Shown here in pieces: positions 15,968 to 25,137 of a stretch of 38,608 nt of DNA. The stretch's first letter is position 1. Each line of letters begins with the position of its first letter. Both the position numbers and the translations under genes were made by a program. The DNA is taken from NCBI GenBank assembly GCA_030428255.1, contig JAUIBT010000029.1, forward strand, positions 1 to 38,608. Reading direction: 5' to 3'. The notes beneath the pieces were generated by a model. It was not told the DNA's origin. It did not search any database and saw only the letters and a list, made by a program, of their open reading frames with translations. This stretch comes from Alphaproteobacteria bacterium (GTDB taxonomy: Bacteria > Pseudomonadota > Alphaproteobacteria > UBA7985 > JAUIBT01).

Positions 15968-16819
15968 TCAGTATGTGCCGCCGTCGATCTCGTTGAGATC
16001 GGCAGCGTTGGCTTTGGCATCGAGCGCGGTCTGCGTGGCGGCAGCGTCGGCTTTGGCATCAAGCGCGGTCTGCAAGTCGCTTACATCGCCAATGGCATGA
16101 CCGTGTGAGCTGGCCGCCTTCCCGCCTAGCGTCTCGGCCAGGTTTGGAATGTCGCTGATGCCAAATGTGACAATGCCCGTAAGACCGTTGACCGACGACA
16201 CGGGGCCGTTGGCGATGACCTCTAGGGCGTCCTGGGCCGCCTGGTCGGCCTGCGCGGCGGCAGACTGCGCGGTTGCTAGAGCGTTGGCCACGTCGCCTGC
16301 TGCCTGCAAAATCGTCACCGAGACACCGGCGCTGGCCGCGATGGTCCAGTCCGTGTGGGCCGCGCCATCGAGGGCACCGTTGATGGCCAGCACCGTGCCA
16401 GCCAGGCCGCCGTTGGTGCGATTGTAGGCATCGACCGAGAAGATTGCCCAGTCGTCCGAAGCCCCGCCCTCGCGGGTCAAGATGACATGCGGGGTCGGAG
16501 TGAACAACGCCCGCGCGGGGGTGTCGTCCACCGCGATGGTGGTCTCCAGCCCGACCGTTAAGGTCAGCTCTTGAGCCGATGTGGCAACCAGAAAGCCGTT
16601 CTCAGCCGCGGCTTGCGCGGTGGCCAGGGCAGGCCCTAGCACCTCATCGACCCGCGATAGGCCCAAGACGAACAGGTTATCGACCACGCCGTCGATGCGA
16701 TCCACATCGACGCCAAGCTTGGCCAGTGATTCAACAATTAGGCGGTAGCGCCGATTGAAGAAGTCCCGGTCAATGAGCTGCCCGTCTCGGACCCGAAGGT
16801 CCTCAAAACGAAGCGCCAT
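15968..16819 (-). CDS. Tail fibre-like protein
   Basis: The product has 283 residues. The N-terminal part (ALRFEDLRVRDGQLIDRDFF) contains a helical attachment region; the middle is beta-rich (LTLTVGLETTIAVDDTPARA) with a segment resembling fibre modules (NDWAIFSVDAYNR-type sequence, here DDWAIFSVDAYNR). The end carries GPVSSVNGLTGIVTFGISD and heptad-like alanine repeats ALDAKADAAATQTALDAKAN, usual in trimeric fibre stalks. A three-base gap to the small gene upstream suggests coupling. It may be the base-proximal fibre or a second fibre. Confidence 0.65.
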   Translation of the reverse strand: MALRFEDLRVRDGQLIDRDFFNRRYRLIVESLAKLGVDVDRIDGVVDNLFVLGLSRVDEVLGPALATAQAAAENGFLVATSAQELTLTVGLETTIAVDDTPARALFTPTPHVILTREGGASDDWAIFSVDAYNRTNGGLAGTVLAINGALDGAAHTDWTIAASAGVSVTILQAAGDVANALATAQSAAAQADQAAQDALEVIANGPVSSVNGLTGIVTFGISDIPNLAETLGGKAASSHGHAIGDVSDLQTALDAKADAAATQTALDAKANAADLNEIDGGTY

Positions 16820-16822
16820 GAC

Positions 16823-16993
16823 CTACCCCGCTTTCATGGCCACCGACTGCTCGAAGGCGTCGGGATGTTCGGCCTTAAGATCGTCGTGCAGCTTGGCTTT
16901 CAGCGTATAGCGTCGGCCTGGTTTAAAACTGACGCCTGCAAATGTGACCGGCTGTTTGATGGTCACCTGGTAGTGGGTGGGTGCTTTGGCCAT
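16823..16993 (-). CDS. Very small phage tail-operon protein (56 residues)
   Basis: Encodes MAKAPTHYQVTIKQPVTFAG, then VSFKPGRRYTLKAKLHDDLK and a C-terminal AFEQSVAMKAG. The upstream sequence carries GGAGG close to the ATG (complement of GCCTCC at 16999-17004), and the stop lies three bases from the next start, so coding is convincing despite the size. Family not recognised; the charged beta/alpha make-up suggests a structural adaptor. Confidence 0.75.
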   Translation of the reverse strand: MAKAPTHYQVTIKQPVTFAGVSFKPGRRYTLKAKLHDDLKAEHPDAFEQSVAMKAG

Positions 16994-17024
16994 GAGGGCC
17001 TCCTATCGGTTATGCCTCAGGGGC

Positions 17025-19310
17025 TTAAGATTGCGCGTATTCGACCAGCTCGCCGACCAAGAACAGGCTGGCGGCACTGACGGTGCCGCCGACGATCTTG
17101 ACGCGGTAATCCGAGACCGACGTGACGTTGAAGGTCGATGTGCGCCGGGTGGTGCCGTCAGGCATCACCACGTCCTCGACCACATCGGCGCTCTCGATCG
17201 CGTCAAAGGCCGCGCCGGTCAACAGCGTGACGGTGCAGTCGTGGTCGGCCTCATCGAAGTGCTGAAGGTCGGCCTGAACCTTGACGCTAGCGGTAGGCGA
17301 AGCCAGGGAGCGCGGGTCAGAGACCCAGGTAAAGGCTGTCTTGGGGCGACTGACGATGACCTGGGAGTCGGTCGCGCCAAAGCCCGGCATCAAGTCCGTG
17401 GTGCCGGTCAGGGTCACGCGCGCCGGGAGCAAGGCTGGCAGACCAGAAAGATCAGGCCCGTTGGGGTAAGCATCAAAGGCCACCCAGGCGCCCGCCACCT
17501 GCACCTCAAAGTCGGTGCGGCAGGCTGGCGGTGTCGATCCTGGGGTCAGGATATCGACGTCCAAGACCCCGCCTGCTAGCTCGAAGGACTGCAATTCCAC
17601 CGAGACACGGCTGCGCTCGAACTTGGCGAAGTAGAGCCGCATCTTCATGTCGTCGATCAGGTTGCCCGCATAAAAGGCCCCGTCGGTCGAGACAAAGAAG
17701 GTGCCCTGCACCACGCCATTGTCGGTGTTGCTCATAGCGACGTAGTGGTCACCCGTGGTCACCAGCACGACCGCATAGCGGCGGCCCGCCTTTAGGTAGG
17801 TCGGCACAATCGGCACCTGGGTCTCAACCAGGCTTGGAAGCCCCGCCCCGGTCGAAACAGCGCCGACCTCGATATCGGCTACCGCCAGCGTCGTCGCCGA
17901 GACGACGCGCTGTAGGTCGGGCATGCCGTAACCGGTCTCACAGATCAGCACGGTCACATCGCCCGCGCTGTCCTTGCGCGAGAAGTATAGGCCGACTTGG
18001 CTGAGCCAGCCGTCTTGCGAATTCAGGAATGTTTGCGCTACCTGCTGGCCGTTGATGGTCTGGGTGCTGACCACCGCCTCCCAATAGGGCTCCTGATAGG
18101 AGTCCATCCAGAAACGGGTCAAACGAATCCAGCGGTGGTTGATCTTGGTATTGGGTCGGTCAGCGGGCAGCACCTCCCAGGTCTCCCCGGCCCGGCGAAA
18201 GATGCCCGTGACAGAGTCGTACTGGCCCGAGCGCCACCAGGCGCCATTGGTGCAGACCCGCTTCGAGCTGCCATAGCGAATGCGGGTGCGGGTCCGCGTG
18301 AGCTGGCGGTAGGAGGTGGTCTCGTAGGTGTACTGCGCCAGGCGTGTTTCAGAGGCGTAGCCCGTCAGGTCCAATCGGATCGCGTGGTCGTATTTTGGCA
18401 GGATAAATCCGCCATTGGCCTCAACGTAGGCGTTGTTGGGATTGAGCAGGGCCAGGGCCGATGTCGCAGAACCAGCGTTGGGGAAGCGGATGCCCTCATC
18501 GACCTCGGCGTCAAAATCGGCATGGGCCGTGTCGCTGCCGTCCTCGGTCAAGAAGTGGTTCGTGCCGTAGTAGATGTAAGAACCTGGCTCGTTGACCTGA
18601 TCGCGCAACTCATCGAGCTGGCTCGTCAGATCAATCACCTCACTGCGCAACGCAAACGCCTGCATGCGGTCGGCCATAGCCGACAGGTCGGTGCGCAGGG
18701 TATCAACCTGCCCTGAGATCTGGCCCCGCCAGCTCTCTAGCGCGGTGGTGCGGTTGGCCACATCGCGCAGGTTGGGCAGTTGGGTTGGTTTCCACTGCTC
18801 AATGGCCACGATGCCCGAGGTATCAAGCAAAACGTAAGCGATGACGGTCACGCCCGCATCGGTGGCCGGGTACGAGGGATCGGGCGATTCCACGCCGCTG
18901 ACCGTCGAAATCTCCGCCCGGCGGTGCTTTTCCATTGCAACGGACTGCGGCTCGGTTGAACCGGTCTGGGCATCGATCAGGAAGTCGCGCGGCTGGATAT
19001 CGGTCTCGACCTCCTGGCCATAGGCCACGATGGCAACGCGCTTCTTTGTGACCAAGGGCAGCAGATTGAACACATCGACGACTACGTCCTCGTTGCGCCC
19101 GTAAACAAGGCCGCCTGCATAGAGGCGACCCGCGGTCAAGGTGACCTCGGTCGCAGCCGTCTTGCTGGCGGCAAAGCCGCGATATCCTTTGCCGGGGTCG
19201 ATGGCATCGCTCACCACATGATCGAGCGCGTCGCGCGCGAAATCTTGGGCGTTGTTAAGGTCTGCCGATTGCAGCTCTTGACGGTCGCGATAGATGACTT
19301 GGCTTTCCAT
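17025..19310 (-). CDS. Large tail fibre protein, DUF4815 type
   Basis: The product has 761 residues. It begins MESQVIYRDRQELQSADLNN, as do DUF4815 tail proteins, with YGRNEDVVVDVFNL and RDFLIDAQTGSTEP in the N-terminal part, a coiled-coil around 200-240 (LRTDLSAMADRMQAFALRSE) and a long beta-rich C-terminal region (SWLSQ-type, TFLNSQDGWLSQVGLYFSRK). These lie next to gene I and form the main fibre or a baseplate-attached tail protein in related phages. AAGGA precedes the start. Confidence 0.8.
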   Translation of the reverse strand: MESQVIYRDRQELQSADLNNAQDFARDALDHVVSDAIDPGKGYRGFAASKTAATEVTLTAGRLYAGGLVYGRNEDVVVDVFNLLPLVTKKRVAIVAYGQEVETDIQPRDFLIDAQTGSTEPQSVAMEKHRRAEISTVSGVESPDPSYPATDAGVTVIAYVLLDTSGIVAIEQWKPTQLPNLRDVANRTTALESWRGQISGQVDTLRTDLSAMADRMQAFALRSEVIDLTSQLDELRDQVNEPGSYIYYGTNHFLTEDGSDTAHADFDAEVDEGIRFPNAGSATSALALLNPNNAYVEANGGFILPKYDHAIRLDLTGYASETRLAQYTYETTSYRQLTRTRTRIRYGSSKRVCTNGAWWRSGQYDSVTGIFRRAGETWEVLPADRPNTKINHRWIRLTRFWMDSYQEPYWEAVVSTQTINGQQVAQTFLNSQDGWLSQVGLYFSRKDSAGDVTVLICETGYGMPDLQRVVSATTLAVADIEVGAVSTGAGLPSLVETQVPIVPTYLKAGRRYAVVLVTTGDHYVAMSNTDNGVVQGTFFVSTDGAFYAGNLIDDMKMRLYFAKFERSRVSVELQSFELAGGVLDVDILTPGSTPPACRTDFEVQVAGAWVAFDAYPNGPDLSGLPALLPARVTLTGTTDLMPGFGATDSQVIVSRPKTAFTWVSDPRSLASPTASVKVQADLQHFDEADHDCTVTLLTGAAFDAIESADVVEDVVMPDGTTRRTSTFNVTSVSDYRVKIVGGTVSAASLFLVGELVEYAQS

Positions 19311-19330
19311 GGGGCATGGTCCTTTGGGAT

Positions 19331-20599
19331 TTAGATCTCGGTGAATTGGCCGACGACAAGACTGCCGACAGCAAACCGGTCGCCCGCTTTCGGGGCTCGG
19401 TAGGTCTTGGTGTTGATCAAAACCTTGTCGCGCAGGGCCATGGCCACCTTGACCCCGTGGCGGGCGTCGTTCAGAGGCTTGCGGGGCTGGGCAACAAAAA
19501 AGCCGGCAACAAAGTCACCGGCGGTTCGGGTCAGGCGTTTGCCTTTGATGCGAGCCTGCACCTCGGCGTGATAAGCTGGCATGCCAAGGCGCGTATAGCC
19601 CAAATGGGTCGAGCGCCTGCGCTCATCGAGCGCGCGCGCCGGATCATGGACGTGCCACCGCTCATAGAGATAGCGCCAGGCAATGCTCGGCGGCAGGCGG
19701 TGGCCCGTGATGAACTGCCCGGCCCCGCCCGGATAGAGCGCACCAGGTTGGCCCTGGTGGGGCTCGGCTACGTCCTGGGGGCGCACGTCGATCAACTCGC
19801 CTTTCGGATAGGCCGTGGTGTAGCGTTCGCGGCCCAGGCGGTAGGAATAGCTCTCCTGGCGAGGAATACGGACCAGACGCTGGCGTACCCCAAAGTCGTC
19901 AATCAGAAAGGCCGCGGCCTTGGGCGGCGCGTTCAGATGGATGGCGGCCGTTGGCTTAGGCGCCAGGACCACCTCGTCGTATGCCATGGCCTCAAAGCTG
20001 CCGACGCTCTCTGGGGTCACGGAATGGATCGTAAGGTCCGTCTCGCTCTCCCCATCGACCAGCTTGGCGGTTCGGATGTACTTGGTGCCCTCCAGGCTGA
20101 CCGGATTGACCGGCCCAGCAAAGGAGCCGTCACTAGCGTCGGTCGGCCAGGCTTGGACCGATAGGAAACAGCCGTGTTTGCCGGTGATGCCACGAGCTAC
20201 ATAGGGGTAGACCCGAAGCTGAGCAAAGCGCGCCAGATAGGCTTGCCGCTCCTCCTCGCTAAAGCCTCGCATCATGTAGGTCTTGGCAGGCGGCACGATG
20301 AACTTCAGTGCCTTGGCGTCCATGACCTCAAGCGCGCGGGCGATAGCCGTCGCGGTGCCTTTGATCTGGTGCCAGGGCAGCGACCCTGCGGTAACAGAGC
20401 GCTTCTTTTCAATCGGCCAATCCTTGTCCCATAGATCGACCGACAGGCCCCAGGAGAGCCAGGCGAGATGCCCTTCCGGGATTTGGTAGGGGCGCACCAG
20501 CAGGGGCAGATCGACCGGTAGCGCGCTGGCGCGCGCGCCGGTCAGATCAGCCGCTTCTTCGAAGGGGCCGCGGTTCTGTGGGAGCAGGGTTTGGGTCAT
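19331..20599 (-). CDS. I: P2 gpI-like baseplate protein, extended form
   Basis: The product has 422 residues. The N-terminal 220 residues fit gpI (LLPQNRGPFEEAADLTGARA, LPVDLPLLVRPYQIPEGHLA, DWPIEKKRSVTAGSLPWHQI). P2 gpI is about 176 residues, so the C-terminal 200 residues (RYLYERWHVHDPARALDERR, RLTRTAGDFVAGFFVAQP) are an extension of unknown role, probably a fibre connector. It starts three bases from gene J. Confidence 0.88.
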   Translation of the reverse strand: MTQTLLPQNRGPFEEAADLTGARASALPVDLPLLVRPYQIPEGHLAWLSWGLSVDLWDKDWPIEKKRSVTAGSLPWHQIKGTATAIARALEVMDAKALKFIVPPAKTYMMRGFSEEERQAYLARFAQLRVYPYVARGITGKHGCFLSVQAWPTDASDGSFAGPVNPVSLEGTKYIRTAKLVDGESETDLTIHSVTPESVGSFEAMAYDEVVLAPKPTAAIHLNAPPKAAAFLIDDFGVRQRLVRIPRQESYSYRLGRERYTTAYPKGELIDVRPQDVAEPHQGQPGALYPGGAGQFITGHRLPPSIAWRYLYERWHVHDPARALDERRRSTHLGYTRLGMPAYHAEVQARIKGKRLTRTAGDFVAGFFVAQPRKPLNDARHGVKVAMALRDKVLINTKTYRAPKAGDRFAVGSLVVGQFTEI

Positions 20600-20602
20600 G
20601 GA

Positions 20603-21490
20603 TTATTCGTCACGTAGCGCCTCGACCGACACATTGATCGCATCGATGGCGTAGACCTCGGTGGGCCCGAGGACGATATCGCTGGCCGGGCTCGCCAGGG
20701 CGACCGAATGAACGCCCTCTTGGTGGAGCTTGGCGAACAGCGCCGAGCGGCGCAGGTTCATGCCCAGCATGCGGTTGGCCTCTAGCCACTGCGTCACGGC
20801 CTGGATGGCGCGGGACTGGACCAGGGCGGCGTCCGGCCCAGGATAGAGCGTCAGGCTGGCCTTGATCTCGGTGCGGTGGATGCGGGGGCCAGCGACCTCG
20901 ACCATATCGGTCAAAGGGCGCACATCGTCGGCGACCAGCGATAGGCGGACCGCCTCGCGCTCCTCAAAGCTGGGCTGAGGGTCGTTGCCAGCCCGTAGAA
21001 TGGTCACCCGAACCCGGCCGGGCTTGGTCATGATGGCCGACACATCGCGCGCCCAGGTGGCAACGCTAAGCGCGTGGTAGACGTAGGCGCCCTGTGGCCC
21101 CGCAACCGAGAAAGCTTCAGGGGCAAGTTGGACGCGGCGGCGCAGGCGCTCGTCGTCTTCATCCACCAGGTCGCCGTTGGCATCCTCCACCTGCATGCGT
21201 TGGGTCGCGAACAGAGCCGCCAAATGGTCTAGGTTGCTGCCGTATGAGGAGGCCAGCAGCACCGCTCGCGCGCCATCATTGATGCGCGCGCGCAGCAGGG
21301 TCTCGCGGTAGGCAAAGGCCTCGATGAGCTTGCGAGCGGGCTCGCTCTCAAGATCAATGACCCCAACGATGGCCGGGAAGCGGGCCACCAGATCGTCGCG
21401 CATATCCTGGACGATGGTCTCAAAATCCAGCGTCTCGATGATGTCCGGCGGGATCAGGCCAGAAAGGTTGATGGCGGTAAATCGGCTCAT
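20603..21490 (-). CDS. J: Baseplate wedge protein J
   Basis: The product has 295 residues; it starts RFTAINLSGLIPPDIIETLD, contains VGVIDLESEPARKLIEAFAY and LDHLAALFATQRMQVEDANG (with an acidic loop), and ends in VALASPASDIVLGPTEVYAI. This matches P2 gpJ, the baseplate edge protein. The start overlaps the stop of gene W by four bases. Confidence 0.92.
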   Translation of the reverse strand: MSRFTAINLSGLIPPDIIETLDFETIVQDMRDDLVARFPAIVGVIDLESEPARKLIEAFAYRETLLRARINDGARAVLLASSYGSNLDHLAALFATQRMQVEDANGDLVDEDDERLRRRVQLAPEAFSVAGPQGAYVYHALSVATWARDVSAIMTKPGRVRVTILRAGNDPQPSFEEREAVRLSLVADDVRPLTDMVEVAGPRIHRTEIKASLTLYPGPDAALVQSRAIQAVTQWLEANRMLGMNLRRSALFAKLHQEGVHSVALASPASDIVLGPTEVYAIDAINVSVEALRDE

Positions 21491-21918
21491 GAGGCGGCCT
21501 CTTGGCGGCGCTGCTCGATCAGCACCCCGTCGGGGTTGGCATAGGCGTCGATGCGCCGGGCGCCCTCGACGGTAAAATCGCCGAAGACAGCGCGCGGGCG
21601 ATATTCGCCCTCAAGGAAAAAATGGAGCTGGCCGTCTCTTGTCACCTCCAGCACGTCAATGCGGGTGATGCGATAGCGCGGCTCCCATTGTTCGATGGCC
21701 GATGTGACGGCCACAAACCAGGGCGTGACCTCATTGGGCGTGATATTGCGGCCCAGCAGGTTTGGGACAAATGAGCCGTACCATTCGCGCATGACGCGAC
21801 TGCCAAAGCGGGTGGTGAATATGTCCTGTAGGGACTGGACGACGTGCGCCCAACCGGTCAGCACGCCTCCCGTTGAGGCATTGAGGCCGACCGATGGGCT
21901 GGTGTAGGTCGGTGGCAA
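21487..21918 (-). CDS. W: Baseplate wedge protein W (T4 gp25-like)
   Basis: The product has 143 residues with a TTG start at 21918 supported by GGAGGG seven bases upstream. It contains VVQSLQDIFTTRFGSRVMRE and NEVTPWFVAVTSAIEQWEPR, then RITRIDVLEV, the gp25/gpW fold of contractile tails. It is the hub-proximal wedge component and overlaps gene J. Confidence 0.92.
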   Translation of the reverse strand: MPPTYTSPSVGLNASTGGVLTGWAHVVQSLQDIFTTRFGSRVMREWYGSFVPNLLGRNITPNEVTPWFVAVTSAIEQWEPRYRITRIDVLEVTRDGQLHFFLEGEYRPRAVFGDFTVEGARRIDAYANPDGVLIEQRRQEAAS

Positions 21919-21933
21919 GGGTCGGCCCTCCGG

Positions 21934-22278
21934 TTATTCGGTGTCAGCGCGCGCCGCAGCGATGGCCGCAACGATATCGGCCTTGCGCCAGTCGCTCTCC
22001 AAATCCAGGCCCATCTCGGCGGCCATGGTCTTGAGCTCGGCAACAGTCATGTCTTCCAGATCATCAACCGGCTCCTTGGCCGGTTCTGCGGCCGGTTCTG
22101 CGGCCGGGGCCTTTTTGGGCAGGTCATCGGGGCGTTGCACATCGAGCAGCACCAAGGAGCCAAGCCGCAGCTCGTGCTCGGCTTGCTTTTCGGTCAGGGT
22201 CAGCACTGAACCGACGCCGTGGTTTTGGAGGCCTGCAACAAAGCGGCCTGCTTTTTCGGTGATGCCGTAACGGGGCAT
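21934..22278 (-). CDS. Small tail-operon protein with C-terminal SAP/HeH-like helix-extended-helix domain
   Basis: The product has 114 residues; GGAG lies before the ATG. The N-terminal half is short beta (YGITEKAGRFVAGLQNHGVG, ELRLGSLVLLDVQRPDDLP), followed by an acidic linker with tandem AAEP repeats, and a C-terminal DMTVAELKTMAAEMGLDLES with WRKADIVAAIAAA, the pattern of LEM/HeH or Rho-N-like modules that often bind nucleic acid. It lies between V and W, where P2 has none. Role unknown. Confidence 0.65.
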   Translation of the reverse strand: MPRYGITEKAGRFVAGLQNHGVGSVLTLTEKQAEHELRLGSLVLLDVQRPDDLPKKAPAAEPAAEPAKEPVDDLEDMTVAELKTMAAEMGLDLESDWRKADIVAAIAAARADTE

Positions 22279-22292
22279 AGGGTTTCTCCTTT

Positions 22293-22844
22293 TTAAGAAC
22301 AGCCGGTCGGCACGCCAGACGTGCCGGGGCCGGGTAGGACTTCGATGTGCTTGTGGGTCGAGCCGATGTTGTGGCCGTCATGGCAGACATGGCCGCCGGT
22401 GATATCGATGCCGTCGCCGGTGATCTTGAATGTGACTCCGCCAACCTGGATTTGAACCAGGTCATCGCGCAGCGTCATGCGCACGTTGCCGTAGGTGATC
22501 ACGTTTTCGTCGGGATCATCCGACGGCGATGGATTGCTGTCCGACCAGGTCAGCGGTAGGGCGACCGCCTGGCGAAAGTCGCCCGAGGGCGACATGAGGG
22601 TATATTGCTGGCCCTCTGCGGGCGGCGTGTAGACCTTCAGCGCTCCGGCCATCTGGGCGTAGGGAACCCAGGGCGACAGAAACCGCCCGTCTGTGCCGTG
22701 GGCAGGGCCTAGGTCCAGGCGCATGCGCTGTTTCTTGGTATCAACCTTGGCCACCCGACCGTGGCGCACCGCGCCCGAAAGGCGGCGCTCGATATCAGCA
22801 ACCCGCGAGGCTAACTCGACCAATTCAGGTAGCGCCATGGTCAT
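22293..22844 (-). CDS. V: Baseplate spike protein V
   Basis: The product has 183 residues and fits P2 gpV (baseplate assembly protein, needle tip): VADIERRLSGAVRHGRVAKV, AQMAGALKVYTPPAEGQQYT and MLMSPSGD-like loop (YTLMSPSGDFRQAV). Near the tip HVCHDGHNIGSTHKH provides several histidines, consistent with the iron-binding HxH tip known in P2-type spikes. The start overlaps the previous gene (ATGA). Confidence 0.92.
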   Translation of the reverse strand: MTMALPELVELASRVADIERRLSGAVRHGRVAKVDTKKQRMRLDLGPAHGTDGRFLSPWVPYAQMAGALKVYTPPAEGQQYTLMSPSGDFRQAVALPLTWSDSNPSPSDDPDENVITYGNVRMTLRDDLVQIQVGGVTFKITGDGIDITGGHVCHDGHNIGSTHKHIEVLPGPGTSGVPTGCS

Positions 22845-23650
22845 GCTCCTTGCGCATCAGCGCTGGCTTCATCTAGCGTGGTGATCGCGCCAGCCTCATC
22901 GATCTGAACGCTATCCAAGGTCACCGGATTGCCGTCTGCAGCCTCGACCGGCTTGATGGCAATCATGTCGGCCACATCGTAGGGAATGCCCAATGCCTGT
23001 GCGGAGCGCTGCCAATCACTCAGGCCATCGCCGTCGATTTCTGCGCGGAGCATAGAGGCGACCCCTGTTAGGCCGGGATCAGCATCCAGGGCCGCAAGAA
23101 ACTTGCCCCAGGGGGCTGTTGCCCCAATTTCGGCCACCGCCGCCGGGGTGTTGATGAGGTCACAGACCAGGATGATTTGGCGGGCAGCAAAGCGTAGGCC
23201 GTTATCTGAGCTGGCCCCGCGCCGCGAGATGCGGCTCGCGACAGATGGGACAAACCCCATCCAAATATCGCTCCAAGCATGGGTGCCCTGGGCCAAGGTA
23301 ACCGAAACCTGGTGCTCCAACAGGTCGAGCATGAGTTCCATGCCTTCGTCGGTGTGCGGGACTTCGATGCTTGTCTCCGCCCCCTGCCCGTCCTGGGCTG
23401 GCACCTGGGCCGCATCGGCAATAGCCACCTCAATGACCAACGAGCATTGCTGGGTGCCACCGCATAAGTCTCGCCCTGAGACAGAAGCTTCGTGCTGGTC
23501 GGTGGTGACAATGACGAGCGGCTGGCGGCCCTGCTCGGTGGTGAGCCGGATAGGATCAATGACCGAATCAAAGACCCGTTCGCCCGCCAGCGTGCGCCCC
23601 CGCAAGGCCTGAACGGCAGCAAGGCGCATGGCAAGACGTGAAAGGCTCAT
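22841..23650 (-). CDS. Phage structural protein near head-tail junction, possible tail terminator
   Basis: The product has 269 residues; N-terminal part SRLAMRLAAVQALRGRTLAG and RRPLVIVTTDQ-type sequence (GRQPLVIVTTDQHEASVSGR) plus ELMLDLLEHQVSVTLAQG resembles tail-completion proteins; the C-terminal half (DADPGLTGVASMLRAEIDGD, VADMIAIKPVEAADGNPVTL) is distinct. It lies between the FII-like connector and gene V, the place of tail terminator genes. The assignment is from position and general look. Confidence 0.5.
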   Translation of the reverse strand: MSLSRLAMRLAAVQALRGRTLAGERVFDSVIDPIRLTTEQGRQPLVIVTTDQHEASVSGRDLCGGTQQCSLVIEVAIADAAQVPAQDGQGAETSIEVPHTDEGMELMLDLLEHQVSVTLAQGTHAWSDIWMGFVPSVASRISRRGASSDNGLRFAARQIILVCDLINTPAAVAEIGATAPWGKFLAALDADPGLTGVASMLRAEIDGDGLSDWQRSAQALGIPYDVADMIAIKPVEAADGNPVTLDSVQIDEAGAITTLDEASADAQGA

Positions 23651-23655
23651 GGGGG

Positions 23656-24063
23656 CTAGTCCTCGATCGCCAGAATAAGATTAGCATCGCCCCGGTCGCT
23701 CTCCTCTATGCGCGCGATGGCATAGACAGGCGATCCAGGTCGTTCGGTAAAGGCAATGGCATCGCCGACTTTGAGCGCGCTTGCGGCGTCCGCGCGCGCT
23801 GCGGCCGACATCCAAAATTGAGACGCCATGGACGAGCTGCGGGTAAGCCCGCTAAACTCGCCGCCCTGCGCCTCGCCTTTGAGGCGCTCAAGCGCCTCTC
23901 CGGCCGAAAAGACGCCACGGATCGTCCCGCCGGGCCGGTCAGGATCGACAATCCGACCCGTATAGCCGGAGGAAATGCGCGGGGTGTGAAGGGCCACCTC
24001 GCCAAAGGCGGTGGCCAAGGCGGACGCCATGTCCGCCTCGGCTTTATCAAACACAGTTGGCAT
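23656..24063 (-). CDS. Head-tail connector protein, lambda FII-like
   Basis: The product has 135 residues from the ATG at 24063, with GGAGGG seven bases upstream; a TTG one codon earlier is not needed. It starts MPTVFDKAEADMASALATAF, with TPRISSGYTGRIVDPDRPGG, then an SH3-like end (LKVGDAIAFTERPGSPVYAI, RGDANLILAIED). Small proteins of this type next to the major capsid gene attach head to tail. Confidence 0.65.
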   Translation of the reverse strand: MPTVFDKAEADMASALATAFGEVALHTPRISSGYTGRIVDPDRPGGTIRGVFSAGEALERLKGEAQGGEFSGLTRSSSMASQFWMSAAARADAASALKVGDAIAFTERPGSPVYAIARIEESDRGDANLILAIED

Positions 24064-24085
24064 CAAGCTGCCCTCCGTCTAGCGC

Positions 24086-25111
24086 TTAGGTGCGCTTGCC
24101 GCGCATCAGCACACGCGGGCGCGTGCAGTAGTGCAGCGCGTTCATCTGGAACTCCAGATTGACGCCCTTGTCATTGGGCATGCGCCACTGCTTGGCATAG
24201 AGACGCTGGCCACGACGGTTGACGGTCTCGATGTAGTCCGCCGGGGCGTAGACGGTCTGGAACAGGCCAGGCACGCCGACCGGGAACAGGTGGCACTTGT
24301 TGGTGTCAACGCTGATGGTGCCGCCACCACGATAGTTTTCGAAGGTGATGCCGCCGAACTCGAAAGAACCCCAGGAGCCACCGCCGCCGTCGTTGACATA
24401 GGCGTTGCGCAGGGTGGTTGCCGCCTCGTGCCCCTTGTAGGTCTCGCGCACCTCTGCGTGAGCAATCAGGTCGTCGAAGAAGGCGTCGCCACAGAAGGCG
24501 TGGATACCGCGAAACGGCAGGCCATCCAGGGTGGCTCCCATCGAGCGAGTGATGGTCGCGCAGAGTTTGCGCAGCGCGCCCTCGGCGGGCGTTGCGTTGT
24601 CGAGATCGAAGTCGATCTCCGCAGGCAGGGCCTCTGAAAACTCGGTGGCATAGTTGAACAAAACTGATCCGTCAGCATCCAGCAGATTGCCGGTTTTGAT
24701 CAGATTGAGACGGTGATACTCCTCGGTCAGAGCAAAGTCCTGGCTATGCACGGCCGCCTTTTGGGCGATCTTGCTGACCAAGGTTTCCATCGCGACCTCT
24801 TGGCCAAAGGCGCGCACACCTTGGACCTCGTCGGCATAGATGGCGTCATCCGTCTGGAAGTGCGGCACGGTCAATTGGCGCAAAGAGCGCTTGGCCATAT
24901 CGCGCGTCGCCCCTTGCGAGCCACGAGCAGATGCCGGAACCACGATGAGGCCGTTCTTGTCCGCCTTTTCAATGGCGACGCTGGTCACGTCGATATTGGA
25001 CGGCGTAAACAGGCCCATAGCGCCAATGCGCGATGGCACGTAGGCCACCTCGCGCATGGCCTGGTTGAGACGGGTGACGCTAAAGGCGTCCTGGTTAAAT
25101 ACATCAAGCAT
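24086..25111 (-). CDS. E: Major capsid protein E
   Basis: The product has 341 residues, the usual length of lambda gpE relatives. Features are LDVFNQDAFSVTRLNQAMRE and VAYVPSRIGAMGLFTPSNID at the N-terminus, KSLRQ-type loop (MAKRSLRQLTVPHFQTDDAI) and the C-terminal RGQRLYAKQWRMPNDKGVNL. This is the HK97-fold capsid E family. It follows decoration protein D as in lambda. Confidence 0.93.
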   Translation of the reverse strand: MLDVFNQDAFSVTRLNQAMREVAYVPSRIGAMGLFTPSNIDVTSVAIEKADKNGLIVVPASARGSQGATRDMAKRSLRQLTVPHFQTDDAIYADEVQGVRAFGQEVAMETLVSKIAQKAAVHSQDFALTEEYHRLNLIKTGNLLDADGSVLFNYATEFSEALPAEIDFDLDNATPAEGALRKLCATITRSMGATLDGLPFRGIHAFCGDAFFDDLIAHAEVRETYKGHEAATTLRNAYVNDGGGGSWGSFEFGGITFENYRGGGTISVDTNKCHLFPVGVPGLFQTVYAPADYIETVNRRGQRLYAKQWRMPNDKGVNLEFQMNALHYCTRPRVLMRGKRT

Positions 25112-25137
25112 TGGAATTGTTCCTCTAGATTTCTGCG

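Noticed and set aside
22081-22115. Short tandem repeat GCCGGTTCTGCG in the gene at 21934-22278
   Set aside because: It only encodes a few AAEP units of a linker; too short to call a special element.
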